Assembly (NCBI GenBank): GCA_016192065.1
Contig: JACPUX010000072.1
Coordinates: 1 to 64,000, forward strand
Source: Betaproteobacteria bacterium
Lineage (GTDB): Bacteria > Pseudomonadota > Gammaproteobacteria > Burkholderiales > Casimicrobiaceae
Length of the DNA stretch: 64,000 nt
Direction of reading: 5' to 3'
In this document: positions 34,090 to 42,765 of the stretch, piece by piece
How the letters are laid out: each line of letters begins with the position of its first letter
Numbering within the stretch: the stretch's first letter is position 1
Position numbers and translations under genes: made by a program
The notes under the pieces: model-generated
Told to the model about the DNA's origin: nothing
Seen by the model: the letters and a program-made list of their open reading frames with translations, nothing else
The model's database searches: none

Positions 34090-34250
34090 GGTGAATTCGG
34101 CCCTGCGGGCCTTAATCCACCCCACGGTGCAGGGGCGCGGTCCCCTAGAGTGGATGGCGCCGCCGCGTCGCGGCTGCACTTCCCCCAGGGCATGGTCCGG
34201 TCGCGGAGGGGTACCCATGGTGGATTCAGCCCTGCGGGGTTTAATCCACC
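34090..34250. repeat. two palindromic GGTGGATT-type repeats between dsrL and dsrJ
   Basis: Copies at 34090-34121 and 34219-34250 share the plan GGTG(G/A)ATTC, GCCCTGCGGG, TTAATCCACC, and each can fold on itself. Flanking ACGGT(G/C)CAGGGG is also shared. They fill the 283-bp gap between dsrL and dsrJ. Other copies are at 1114-1145 and 23902. Confidence 0.7.
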
Positions 34251-34274
34251 CGACGGTCCAGGGGTGCCAGGATC

Positions 34275-34682
34275 ATGCTTAGGCGCATTCGCGCCGCGCG
34301 AGGCTCGGTGGCGATCGCGCTGGCGCTGGTGATCGCGGTCCTCGCCGGGTTTACGGTCGCGGCCGCGCGCGACCGCGTGCCGGAGCGGGCACCGGTCTTC
34401 GATACTCCGCGCGGCGAGCAGTGCATCGCCGAGGTTACGGAAATGCGCCGCAATCACATGCGGCATCTGGTGCATCAGCGCGATGCAGTGGTGCGCGAAG
34501 GCAAGCGCGAAGCGCGCCAGGGTTTGCAGGACTGCATTGCCTGCCACGCGGGCGAGAAAAGCGGCTCGGTGCTCGGCGAGACCGGTTTCTGTGCGAGCTG
34601 CCATCGCTACGCCGCGGTGAGCATCGATTGTTTTGAATGCCACTCGCCGCGCGCGGCGCCCAAGAACGGGGAGCAGCGATGA
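34275..34682 (+). CDS. dsrJ: DsrJ, periplasmic triheme cytochrome c
   Basis: A 135-residue cytochrome with an N-terminal signal anchor (VAIALALVIAVLAGFTVAAA) and three haem motifs: CIACH, CASCH and CFECH. DsrJ is the periplasmic subunit of DsrMKJOP; one of its haems is known to have unusual ligation in other species. ATG 34275 is the start. It is separated from dsrL by palindromic repeats but keeps the normal order L-J-O-P. Confidence 0.92.
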   Translation: MLRRIRAARGSVAIALALVIAVLAGFTVAAARDRVPERAPVFDTPRGEQCIAEVTEMRRNHMRHLVHQRDAVVREGKREARQGLQDCIACHAGEKSGSVLGETGFCASCHRYAAVSIDCFECHSPRAAPKNGEQR

Positions 34683-34743
34683 ATTCTCGCTCCCGGCCTC
34701 CCACCATGAGGCCCGCGGCCACCCGGCCCGGCGCGCCCCAGGC

Positions 34744-34826
34744 AAGAACCGCCTTGCCCGCGAAGGGATCGCCCCGGGGATCTGGGCTCGTTCGGAAACG
34801 CCGGTTCGCGGCCAAGGCCGCTCCGG
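34744..34826. repeat. REP-like pair between dsrJ and dsrO
   Basis: AGAACCGCCTTGCCCGCGAA (from 34744) and TTCGCGGCCAAGGCCGCTCC (from 34804) are opposed REP-like copies. They lie in the 193-bp gap between dsrJ and dsrO, which shows no supported gene. Confidence 0.6.
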
Positions 34827-34875
34827 CCCTTCGGCCGAACGGCCATGGCGATCTGAATCCTAGCGTTGGAGGCGC

Positions 34876-35682
34876 ATGGTGAAGGCGGTAGTCAAGGCGT
34901 CGCCCACGCTGCGCAACCAACCTCTTCCGACCGACCGGAGTTGCGGGGAAGGCACACCCGAGTTCCATCGCCGCCGACTGGTCGCGGCGGGCCTCGCCGC
35001 ACTGACCACCGCGGCCTTGTTGCCGGGCTGGGTGCTGATCGAACATGCCGGCGCGCAAACGCCGGCCGCGGGCGCGAGCCCCAAGCGGCGCTGGGGCCTT
35101 TTGATCGACACCACTCGCTGCACCGCTACTTGCGAGGCCTGCATCAGCGCCTGCCAAATTGAAAACGGCCTGGAGGCACCGAAGAGCCAGACTGACGCGC
35201 GGTGGATCCGCAAACTCGCGCTCAAGGACGCCAAGAGCGGCCGCGAGCATTTCCTGCCGATGATGTGCCAGCATTGTGCCAACCCGCCTTGCGTCGATGT
35301 CTGTCCGACCGGGGCCTCGTTCCGGAGGGTGGACGGCGTGGTGCTGGTGGACCGGCACCGTTGCATCGGCTGCCGCTATTGCATGATGGCCTGTCCTTAC
35401 CAGGCCCGCTCCTTCGTGCATGAGCCGCAGCGCGATCAGCGCCCGGAGGTGCCGCGCGGCAAGGGCACGGTCGAAGCGTGCAGCCTGTGCGTGCATCGCC
35501 TCGATCGCGGTGGCGTTCCGGCCTGCGTCGAAGCCTGTGCCGCGAGCGGCGGCGGGGCCATGCTCTTCGGCGATCTCCACGATCCGGCCAGCGAGATCTC
35601 CCGCCGCCTGGCCGAAGTACAGGCGACCCGCGTGCGTGCCGACCTGGGGCTGGACCCCGGTGTCTCCTACCTGGGTATCTGA
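34876..35682 (+). CDS. dsrO: DsrO, periplasmic ferredoxin-like iron-sulfur protein
   Basis: A 268-residue protein with a Tat-like signal (HRRRLVAAGLAALTTAALLPG) and four cysteine-rich cluster motifs: CTATCEACISAC, CQHCANPPCVDVC, CIGCRYCMMAC and CSLCVHRLDRGGVPACVEAC. It belongs to the TtrB/DmsB-like ferredoxin family and joins DsrJ to the membrane subunit DsrP. The start ATG 34876 follows TTGGAGG. The N-terminal 28 residues before the Tat motif are longer than usual. Confidence 0.94.
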   Translation: MVKAVVKASPTLRNQPLPTDRSCGEGTPEFHRRRLVAAGLAALTTAALLPGWVLIEHAGAQTPAAGASPKRRWGLLIDTTRCTATCEACISACQIENGLEAPKSQTDARWIRKLALKDAKSGREHFLPMMCQHCANPPCVDVCPTGASFRRVDGVVLVDRHRCIGCRYCMMACPYQARSFVHEPQRDQRPEVPRGKGTVEACSLCVHRLDRGGVPACVEACAASGGGAMLFGDLHDPASEISRRLAEVQATRVRADLGLDPGVSYLGI

Positions 35683-35694
35683 GGTGAATCGATC

Positions 35695-36879
35695 GTGAAA
35701 TCCGTCTACTTCGAGCTGCCTTGGCGCCCTGGCGTTCTGCTGACTCTGGGCGGGTTGGCGGCGATGGTTCTGCTGGGGCTGGTCGCCGCGCACCGCATGG
35801 AGAGCGTCGGCCATGTGGTCACCGGCATGAACAATCACATCGTCTGGGGCCTGCCCCATGTGTTTGCGGTGTTTCTGATCGTCGCCGCTTCCGGGGCGCT
35901 CAATGCCGCGTCCCTCGCCTCCGTCTTCGGGCAGACCGCGTTCAAGCCCTTGGCTCGGCTCTCGGGGGTGCTTGCGCTGTGCCTGCTGGCGGGTGGGCTG
36001 GCGGTGTTGGTACTCGACTTGGGGCGCCCGGAGCGCCTGGTGGTGGCGATGACCAACTACAATTTTCGCTCGATCTTCGCCTGGAATGTCTTTCTTTATA
36101 CCGGCTTCTTCGCCGTCGTGGCGGCCTACCTCCTGACCATGATGGACCGCAGACTCGATCGGCACACCCGGCTGGCCGGCTGGGCGGCGTTCCTGTGGCG
36201 GCTCTTGCTCACCACCGGCACCGGTTCGATCTTCGGCTTTCTGCTGGCCCGCGAGGCCTATCACTCGGCGTTGCTGGCGCCAACTTTCATCGCCTATTCC
36301 TTCGTGTACGGTACGGCTTTCTTTTCGCTGTTGCTGCTGGTGCTCCGCGCCGGCGGCTTCGAGCTCGCGCCTCCGGCTCTGTGTGCCCGGTTAGGGCGGC
36401 TCCTGGCGGTCTTTATCGGCGTCGCCCTGTACTTCGTGGCGCTCTTTCATCTCACCCAGCTCTATGTCGCGCCACGCCGCGAGGTCGAGCGCTTTCTCTT
36501 GCTCGAGGGCGGCGTCTATACCGCGCTCTTCTGGCTGGGGCAGATCGGCCTGGGCGGCGTGCTGCCCTTGCTGTTGCTCCTGCGGGAACGTTTCGCCCGA
36601 CGCGCCGGCACTCTTGCCCTGGCCTCACTTCTGGCCTTAGGCGGCGGACTGGTACAGATGTACGTCACGCTCATCGCCGGCCAGGCCTATCCCTTGCGGC
36701 TCTTTCCGGGCTTCAGCGTGAGCGGCAGCTTCGAAGATGGCAAGGTGCATGCCTATGCGCCGAGCTGGCCGGAATTGCTGCTGGGTCTGGGTGGCGTCGC
36801 TCTGGCGCTCTTGATCTTGGTGCTGGCGATGAAGTTCCTGCGTCTCCTGCCCGATCGGCTGGAAGGCCTGGAGGACTGA
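35695..36879 (+). CDS. dsrP: DsrP, NrfD-like integral membrane subunit
   Basis: A 394-residue polytopic protein of the NrfD/PsrC family with about ten hydrophobic segments, for example GVLLTLGGLAAMVLLGLVA, HVFAVFLIVAASGALNA and LLLGLGGVALALLILVLAM. It is the second quinone-reactive module of DsrMKJOP. GTG is the start, 12 bases after the dsrO stop. It is followed two bases later by dsrN. Confidence 0.93.
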   Translation: MKSVYFELPWRPGVLLTLGGLAAMVLLGLVAAHRMESVGHVVTGMNNHIVWGLPHVFAVFLIVAASGALNAASLASVFGQTAFKPLARLSGVLALCLLAGGLAVLVLDLGRPERLVVAMTNYNFRSIFAWNVFLYTGFFAVVAAYLLTMMDRRLDRHTRLAGWAAFLWRLLLTTGTGSIFGFLLAREAYHSALLAPTFIAYSFVYGTAFFSLLLLVLRAGGFELAPPALCARLGRLLAVFIGVALYFVALFHLTQLYVAPRREVERFLLLEGGVYTALFWLGQIGLGGVLPLLLLLRERFARRAGTLALASLLALGGGLVQMYVTLIAGQAYPLRLFPGFSVSGSFEDGKVHAYAPSWPELLLGLGGVALALLILVLAMKFLRLLPDRLEGLED

Positions 36880-36881
36880 TC

Positions 36882-38327
36882 ATGAATCATCAAACCTTGC
36901 CGCGGCTGCTGATTTCCGCCGCCCACAAATCCTCGGGCAAGACCACGGTGAGCACTGGGCTGGCCGCCGCCCTGGGGCTTCGGGGCCTGCAGGTGCAGAC
37001 CTTCAAGAAGGGACCGGACTACATTGATCCGATGTGGCTCACCGCGGCCTCCGGGCGCGCCTGCCGCAACCTCGATCCCTATTTGCAGGGCTGGGAGGAA
37101 ATCGGCGCCTTGTTCCGGCGGGCCGCGCAAGGCGCGGCCTTGGCACTGGTGGAAGGGAACAAAGGCCTGCATGACGGCCTGGCGCTGGACGGCAGCAATT
37201 CCAGCGCGGCGCTGGCTCGACATCTTGCTTTGCCGGTGGTGTTGGTGCTCGATGCGCGCGGCATGACCCGCGGCATCGCCCCCTTGCTGCTGGGCCAGCA
37301 GGCCTTTGAGCGCGAGGTGCAGATCGCGGGGGTGATTCTGAATCGAGTCAGCGGCGCCCGGCATGAAGCAAAACTGCGCGCCGTGATCGAGGCTTATACC
37401 GACATTCCGGTGCTGGGCGCGATCGCCAGTGACGCGCGGCTGGAAATCACCGAACGCCACTTGGGGCTCGTGCCCAGCAATGAGTGCCACGAAGCGCAGG
37501 CGCGCATCGCCGCCATGGCGCAGGCCGTCGCCGAGCAGGTCGATCTCCCGCGCCTGCTGGAGGTCGCGCGCGCGGCGCCGCCGCTGGCGTTCGGCTCTAC
37601 GCCGCACCAACTCCTGCGGTTGCCGGTGCGGCGTCACTTGCGTATTGCCATTGCGCGTGATGCCGCCTTCGGCTTCTACTACGCCGACGACCTCGAAGCA
37701 CTCCAGCAGGCCGGTTGCACGCTGGTACCCTTCGACACGCTGCGCGATGCGCGCTTGCCCAAGGTTGACGGGCTGTTTCTGGGAGGCGGTTTTCCCGAGT
37801 CTTTCCTGATCGAACTCGAAGCCAACGCCAGCCTGCGCGAAGACATCCGGCAGGCCATCGAGGAAGGATTGCCGGTTCACGCCGAATGCGGCGGCCTGAT
37901 GTACCTGGCGCGCACGCTCAGTTGGCGGGGCACCACCGCGCGTATGGTCGGCGCGTTGCCGGCGGATGCGCTCATGCACGACCGGCCGGTCGGGCGGGGC
38001 TATGTGCATCTGCGCGAGACCGCGCAACACCCTTGGCCGAGCGGCGCCGCACCAGCCGAGATCATCCGCGCCCACGAGTTCCATTACTCCAGCCTGGAAA
38101 AACTGCCCGCCGACATCGTCTTCGCCTACGAGGTCCAGCGCGGTCATGGCATCGACGGGCGGCACGACGGCCTGGTGTACCGCAATCTGCTCGCTTCCTA
38201 CAGCCATCGCCGCAACGTCGGCGCGGACCATTGGGCACAGCGCTTCGCCGCGTTCGTGGCCAGACATCGCCGGGGACAGCAGCCGGAGCACGCCGAAGTG
38301 GCGCCGCGGCGGTTGGCGGGCGGCTAG
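36882..38327 (+). CDS. dsrN: DsrN, siroheme amidase (cobyrinate a,c-diamide synthase family)
   Basis: A 481-residue glutamine-dependent amidotransferase that amidates the siroheme of DsrAB. The P-loop is HKSSGKTTVSTGL near the N-terminus, with KKGPDYIDPMW and RNLDP typical of the CobB/CbiA family. The C-terminal class I glutaminase part has HAECGGLMYL with the nucleophilic cysteine and a distal EFHYSSL histidine. The start ATG 36882 sits two bases after the dsrP stop. A longer frame running through dsrP is spurious. Confidence 0.93.
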   Translation: MNHQTLPRLLISAAHKSSGKTTVSTGLAAALGLRGLQVQTFKKGPDYIDPMWLTAASGRACRNLDPYLQGWEEIGALFRRAAQGAALALVEGNKGLHDGLALDGSNSSAALARHLALPVVLVLDARGMTRGIAPLLLGQQAFEREVQIAGVILNRVSGARHEAKLRAVIEAYTDIPVLGAIASDARLEITERHLGLVPSNECHEAQARIAAMAQAVAEQVDLPRLLEVARAAPPLAFGSTPHQLLRLPVRRHLRIAIARDAAFGFYYADDLEALQQAGCTLVPFDTLRDARLPKVDGLFLGGGFPESFLIELEANASLREDIRQAIEEGLPVHAECGGLMYLARTLSWRGTTARMVGALPADALMHDRPVGRGYVHLRETAQHPWPSGAAPAEIIRAHEFHYSSLEKLPADIVFAYEVQRGHGIDGRHDGLVYRNLLASYSHRRNVGADHWAQRFAAFVARHRRGQQPEHAEVAPRRLAGG

Positions 38328-38337
38328 AGACCGGCGC

Positions 38338-38694
38338 ATGGCGGACGCGTCCCACACCACCCACCTCGAAGTCCAAGGCCGTCTGGTCGCCACCGACAGT
38401 GAAGGCTACTTGCGCAATCTAGAGGACTGGACGGAAGCGTTCGCCATGGCCCAGGCCGAACGCGAAGGCCTGGTGCTCACTGCCGAACACTGGCAAATCA
38501 TTCGATATTTGCGCGCCTACTACGAAGAGCACGGTGTGCAGGCGCAGGTGCGGGCCATGATCAAGCACTTCACGGCCTTGTGGGGGGTAGAGCGCGGCAG
38601 CAATCGCCACTTGCACGAAATCTTCCCCCGCGGCGGACCGCAGAAGCAAGGCAATCGTCTCGCGGGATTACTGCGAACCAAGGGCGAGCACTAA
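38338..38694 (+). CDS. DsrC-like protein lacking catalytic cysteines (RspA-type)
   Basis: A 118-residue relative of DsrC/TusE. The fold-defining stretches are kept (VATDSEGYLRNLEDWTEAFAMAQAEREGLVLTAEHWQIIRYLRAYYEEHGVQAQVRAMIKHF). The C-terminal arm reads GNRLAGLLRTKGEH, so both cysteines of DsrC are missing and the whole protein has no cysteine. Family members of this kind have been proposed to be regulatory. It starts 10 bases after dsrN and ends next to a convergent NarL-like regulator gene, which fits that idea. Confidence 0.85.
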   Translation: MADASHTTHLEVQGRLVATDSEGYLRNLEDWTEAFAMAQAEREGLVLTAEHWQIIRYLRAYYEEHGVQAQVRAMIKHFTALWGVERGSNRHLHEIFPRGGPQKQGNRLAGLLRTKGEH

Positions 38695-38735
38695 GCCGGG
38701 CGGTTTTTTGGGGGGGGCGCCGACACCGCGCCGGG

Positions 38736-39407
38736 TCAGTGTACGGCGCGGTTGGGCGCCACCGACTTGTGTTCCACCGCGAACACCGCGGCCTCGACGC
38801 GCGAAGTCAGATTGAGCTTGGCGAGGATGTGGCGCACATGCAGCTTCACGGTGTCGGGGCTGATATCCAGGGCACGAGCGATGGACTTGTTGCTCTGACC
38901 GCGCGCGAGATGATCGAGGATCTCCCTTTCACGCGAGGTGAGCAGCGCCAAGAGGTCTTCCTTGGTGTTCTTCTGGCCGTACGATTGCAGCATATGCGCC
39001 AGCTTCATGGTCATGGCCGGGGCGATCACCACTTCGCCCTGGGCGGCGCGCAGGAACGAATCGACGATATCTTCGGGCTCCATGTCCTTCAGAAGATAGC
39101 CGCGCACGCCGGCACGAATGGCGTTGCCCAGGTCCTCTTCGCTGTCGCTCACCGTGAGGATCACCACCGGCACCGTGATGCCTTCCTCGCGCAGCCTGAG
39201 CAGCATGGTGATGCCATCGCTCTGGGGCATGCGCAGGTCCATCATGACGATGTCGGGCGTCAATTCCCGGATCAGGCGGCTGGCCTCGTTGGGGTTGCCG
39301 GTCATGCCGACCACTTGCACGCCGGCGCGGTGTTCCAGGAGGTCGGCCAGCCCCCGCCGGCACAGAGCATGATCGTCGATGAGCAGGGCGCGGACGGTTT
39401 CACTCAT
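38736..39407 (-). CDS. NarL/FixJ-family response regulator
   Basis: A 223-residue regulator. The receiver has the acidic pair DD at 11-12, phospho-acceptor Asp57 in VMMDLRMP, and Lys in LLKDMEPEDI. The C-terminal LuxR-type HTH is LTSREREILDHLARGQSNKSIARALDISPDTVKLHVRHILAKLNL. It resembles NarL/NarP. It overlaps its sensor kinase gene by four bases. Set between dsr and sat-apr, it is a candidate regulator of these sulfur genes. Confidence 0.93.
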   Translation of the reverse strand: MSETVRALLIDDHALCRRGLADLLEHRAGVQVVGMTGNPNEASRLIRELTPDIVMMDLRMPQSDGITMLLRLREEGITVPVVILTVSDSEEDLGNAIRAGVRGYLLKDMEPEDIVDSFLRAAQGEVVIAPAMTMKLAHMLQSYGQKNTKEDLLALLTSREREILDHLARGQSNKSIARALDISPDTVKLHVRHILAKLNLTSRVEAAVFAVEHKSVAPNRAVH

Positions 39408-40639
39408 GGGGATTCACTCCTGACTCCGGCAATGGGAAAGACCAGGCGCACGCGAGTGCCGTTGGCAGGCGCGCTTTCGATGGCGATTTCCCCCCCTAGG
39501 TGCTGGGCGCGTTCGCGCATGATGTTGAGGCCGAAATGCGCCACCGCGTCGGCTGCGCCGCGTTCCGCGAAGCCGCTCACTTGCAGGCCCGAGCCGTCGT
39601 CTTCGATGGTGATTTCGCAGTTCTCGGCGAGGCGGCGGATGGCCAGGCGCGCATGCCGGGCGCCGGAGTGTTTGCAGATATTGGCCAGAGCCTCCTGCAC
39701 GATGTTGAAGGCCTGCATTTCCTGATCCATGGACAGGTGCAGCTCGGGGGTCTGGTTATCGAATTCGAGCAGCACGCCGGTCTTGTCGAAATATTTGTCG
39801 GCGGTATCGCGCAGCGCCTGGATCAGGCCCTGTGAACCCAGGCGGCGCCGAAAATGCGTCAGGAGTTCACGCAGCGTGGCATAAGCGCTCGACAGTGCCT
39901 CATTGACATCATTGATGTACTTGCCCAGGCGCGCTTCGTTGCGATCGGCGGCGGCTTTTTCGAGCAGCACCATGCGCATCTTCATGTAGGACAAAGTCTG
40001 CGCCAAGGAGTCATGCACTTCGTTGGCCATCATCTGGCGCTCGTGCATGACCGTCGCGCGCAGGTTCTCCCGCGCCAGCCGGGCGTTCTCCAGGGCCAGG
40101 CCCAGAAGTTCGCCGATGGAGCGGAGCAAAGCCTGCTCCTCCCCGCCGGGCGGGCGCGGGGTGGCGAAGAAGAGGTTGTACACGCCCAGCACGCGCCCTT
40201 TGTGCGCCAGCGGCACCGCCAGCACTCGCTGGCACTGGCGCCCGAAGAAATCGGGCGAGGCGTGTTCGGCGCAATTACGCAGGTCTTCGAGATCCAGGAT
40301 TGAATTGAGCCGCACCGCCTCGCCACAGGCGCCGCAGGGGCGATCAATGGCGAGTTCGCTTTCGAGCACCTCCGGCGGCAGGCCGAGCGCCCCGACCAGG
40401 CGCAGCTCCTGCCCGTTGTCGCTCAACACGCGCGCGGCGCCAGCGCTGGCGCCGGCAAGGCCGACGATCACTTCGAGAAAACGCCGCAGCAATCCGTCGA
40501 GATCCTCTTCGCTGGACAAGCTGCTGGCGATTTCGGAAAGGATGGCTCCAGGGAGGGGCACCGTCGCGGGCACCGGCGCAGGCGGTGGCGTGGTGTGCGA
40601 GAAAACACTGGACCGAGCATGGTTGGGGGGGGGTCCCAT
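39404..40639 (-). CDS. GAF-domain sensor histidine kinase (NarX-like, cytosolic)
   Basis: A 411-residue HisKA_3-type kinase. No membrane segment is visible. Residues about 45-190 form a GAF domain with CGACGEAV and further cysteines (NCAEH, RQCQRV) that could sense redox state or a bound cofactor. The H-box is ERQMMANEVHDSLAQTL near residue 210; the catalytic part has EALANICKHSGA and the G-box EDDGSGL, then FGLNIMRERAQHLGG. It pairs with the downstream response regulator. It resembles the cytosolic end of NarX/NarQ. The start is followed on the other side by the divergent sat promoter. Confidence 0.92.
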   Translation of the reverse strand: MGPPPNHARSSVFSHTTPPPAPVPATVPLPGAILSEIASSLSSEEDLDGLLRRFLEVIVGLAGASAGAARVLSDNGQELRLVGALGLPPEVLESELAIDRPCGACGEAVRLNSILDLEDLRNCAEHASPDFFGRQCQRVLAVPLAHKGRVLGVYNLFFATPRPPGGEEQALLRSIGELLGLALENARLARENLRATVMHERQMMANEVHDSLAQTLSYMKMRMVLLEKAAADRNEARLGKYINDVNEALSSAYATLRELLTHFRRRLGSQGLIQALRDTADKYFDKTGVLLEFDNQTPELHLSMDQEMQAFNIVQEALANICKHSGARHARLAIRRLAENCEITIEDDGSGLQVSGFAERGAADAVAHFGLNIMRERAQHLGGEIAIESAPANGTRVRLVFPIAGVRSESP

Positions 40640-40724
40640 GGGGCTATTCTAGGGGCTCACCCGCGCCCATGCAAGACCCATTCAATATCGCGCAAACCCG
40701 CGCCCCACAATGGTTTCACGCCAC

Positions 40725-40795
40725 TACCCGGAAGGGGTATCCGCGCTCACCCCTCACGGTTATAGACGCTCTCGACCCATCCCATGCCTAATACC
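40725..40795 (+). promoter_or_regulatory. candidate promoter/regulatory block upstream of sat, shared with tusA
   Basis: 40747-40795 aligns without gaps to 6763-6811 upstream of tusA (shared TCACCC, CGG, TATAGACGCTC, GCCTAATACC). Just upstream, TACCC at 40725-40729 and GGGTA at 40735-40739 form a small inverted repeat, and AGGGGTA (40733-40739) is a reverse TACYNMT heptamer. The region is shared by sat and the divergent kinase gene. Confidence 0.45.
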
Positions 40796-40871
40796 GCGAA
40801 GCCGCCAAGGGCGTTGCCTTCTGCTTCTCACCACTGCGTCGGCACTGCGCCGATGTGCTCCTGGACCCACG

Positions 40872-42149
40872 ATGATCCAAAGTTCCTCCCCTGTTGCCGA
40901 ACTCGCCGCGCCGCCGCGGCACCGCGATGCCGCGGCCCGGCTGGTGCCCCCACATGCCAGTGTGGAGCTGCTGCCACTGCTGCTTGCCGGCCGGGCGCTC
41001 GCGCAAGCGCGCGAACGCGCCGCCACGCTGCCTCGCCTCAAGGTGAGCTCGCGCGAACGCGGCGACATCATCATGCTGGGCATTGGCGGTTTCACGCCTT
41101 TGCAAGGCTTCATGCGCCGTGACGATTGGCTCGGTGTATGCGAAGAAATGCGCACCACTAGCGGAGTATTCTGGCCGATACCGATCACGCTCTCCGCCAG
41201 CCGCGAGTTTGCCCGCTCGATCGCCAGCGGCGACGAGATCGCGCTGATCGATCCGGAAAACGATGAGCCGCTCGCCATCATGCGGGTCGAGGAGCAATAC
41301 CGCATCGACAAGCAGCACGAGTGCATGAGCGTGTTCCGCACCGCCGACGCGGCGCATCCAGGCGTAAAAATGGTGCTGGAGCAGGGCGAGATCAATCTGG
41401 CCGGCCCACTGCAAGTGCTTTCCACCGGCGGCTTTGCCGAGAAATACGGGGCACTCTTTCTCACCCCGGCGCAGACCCGTGAACTCTTCAGCGCCCTCAA
41501 CTGGTCGCGCATCGCCGCCTTCCAGACCCGCAATCCCATGCACCGATCGCACGAATACCTGGTCAAGGTGGCGATCGAGGTTTTCGACGGCGTACTGGTG
41601 CATTCTCTGCTCGGGGCCTTGAAGCCTGGCGATATTCCCGCCGAGGTACGCACTCGGGCGATCTCCGTTCTGGCCCAGAAATACTTCGTGGACAAGACCG
41701 TGGTGCAGGCCGGCTATCCCTTGGATATGCGCTATGCCGGCCCGCGCGAAGCACTGTTGCACGCGCTTTTCCGCCAGAACTACGGCTGCTCGCACTTGAT
41801 CGTCGGACGCGACCACGCCGGCGTCGGCGACTACTACGGGCCTTTCGACGCCCACCACATCTTCGATGAAATCCCCAAGGGCGCACTCAAGATCGAGCCC
41901 TTGAAAATCGACTGGACCTTCTGGTGCTACCGCTGCGGCGGCATGGCTTCGGGCCGCACCTGTCCGCATGGCGATGCCGATCGCTTGCTGGTTTCGGGCA
42001 CCAAACTGCGCAAGTGGCTTTCCGAAGGCGCGCCGGTGCCCAGCGAATTCAGCCGTCCGGAGGTGTTGGAGATCCTGCGCGAATACTACGCCGGGATCGA
42101 TGCCGCCGACCGCGTAGAAGTGAAACTCGCCGGACACTCGGCGCGATAG
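40872..42149 (+). CDS. sat: sulfate adenylyltransferase (ATP sulfurylase) Sat
   Basis: A 425-residue homo-oligomeric ATP sulfurylase. In sulfur oxidisers it runs towards ATP, converting APS and pyrophosphate to ATP and sulfate. Motifs include [21 protein letters not shown] (nucleotide site) and [17 protein letters not shown] zinc-type motif [16 protein letters not shown] lies in the C-terminal part. The start ATG 40872 was preferred over an earlier in-frame ATG at 40710, which would add a non-homologous leader spanning the conserved promoter block. Confidence 0.95.
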   Translation: MIQSSSPVAELAAPPRHRDAAARLVPPHASVELLPLLLAGRALAQARERAATLPRLKVSSRERGDIIMLGIGGFTPLQGFMRRDDWLGVCEEMRTTSGVFWPIPITLSASREFARSIASGDEIALIDPENDEPLAIMRVEEQYRIDKQHECMSVFRTADAAHPGVKMVLEQGEINLAGPLQVLSTGGFAEKYGALFLTPAQTRELFSALNWSRIAAFQTRNPMHRSHEYLVKVAIEVFDGVLVHSLLGALKPGDIPAEVRTRAISVLAQKYFVDKTVVQAGYPLDMRYAGPREALLHALFRQNYGCSHLIVGRDHAGVGDYYGPFDAHHIFDEIPKGALKIEPLKIDWTFWCYRCGGMASGRTCPHGDADRLLVSGTKLRKWLSEGAPVPSEFSRPEVLEILREYYAGIDAADRVEVKLAGHSAR

Positions 42150-42167
42150 TTCTGATAGGAGAAAGCG

Positions 42168-42638
42168 ATGCCAAGTTTTGTACGTACGGAGAAGTGCGAC
42201 GGCTGCAAGGGGCAAGACAAGACCGCTTGCATGTACATTTGCCCGCACAACCTCATGGCCCTGGACAAGGACGGCTCCAAGACCGGCCACGCCATGAAGG
42301 CCTGGAACCAGGAGCCGGAACAATGCTGGGAGTGCTACTCCTGCGTGAAGATTTGCCCGCAAGGCGCGATCGAGGTTCGCCACTACGCCGACATCGTCCC
42401 TCTGGGCGGATCGGTGCAGCCGATGCGCGGTTCGGACTCGATCATGTGGACCATACGCTTTCGCAATGGCACCCTGAAGCGCTTCAAATTCCCAATCCGG
42501 ACTACGCCCGAAGGCTCCATCGATCCGTATGGCGGCAAGGCCATGCCCAAGCTCGCCGATCTGGAGAAGCCGGGTTTCTTCACGCAGAACAACGGCTTTC
42601 GCCCCGGCAAGCCGGAAGAGCTGCTGCGTAAACGCTGA
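42168..42638 (+). CDS. aprB: adenylylsulfate reductase beta subunit AprB
   Basis: A 156-residue subunit with two [4Fe-4S] clusters, CDGCKGQDKTACMYICP and CWECYSCVKICPQGAI, followed by the tail that wraps AprA (PIRTTPEGSIDPYGGKAMP). It carries electrons from the FAD of AprA towards the membrane. It starts 18 bases after sat with a strong AGGAGA site. Confidence 0.96.
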   Translation: MPSFVRTEKCDGCKGQDKTACMYICPHNLMALDKDGSKTGHAMKAWNQEPEQCWECYSCVKICPQGAIEVRHYADIVPLGGSVQPMRGSDSIMWTIRFRNGTLKRFKFPIRTTPEGSIDPYGGKAMPKLADLEKPGFFTQNNGFRPGKPEELLRKR

Positions 42639-42765
42639 ACCAGTGCGCCCATTTGATGCGTCGCGCTCCCGCGCCCCAGCTTTCGACCCGGCACCGCGAG
42701 GGATCCGGGAAGTTGGTGGGTCGCTGGTGCGAACGGAATAGAACTCTGCCCTCAGGTGAAAGAAA

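Noticed and set aside
34435-36264. Long minus-strand frame of 609 codons
   Set aside because: It covers dsrJ, dsrO and dsrP on the other strand and shows low-complexity Arg/Ala/Gly composition.
35721-36881. N-terminal extension of dsrN
   Set aside because: It reads through dsrP in another phase. The conserved DsrN start is ATG 36882.
36753-38393. Minus-strand frame of 546 codons opposite dsrN
   Set aside because: It is antisense to a conserved enzyme gene with family motifs and has no domain of its own.
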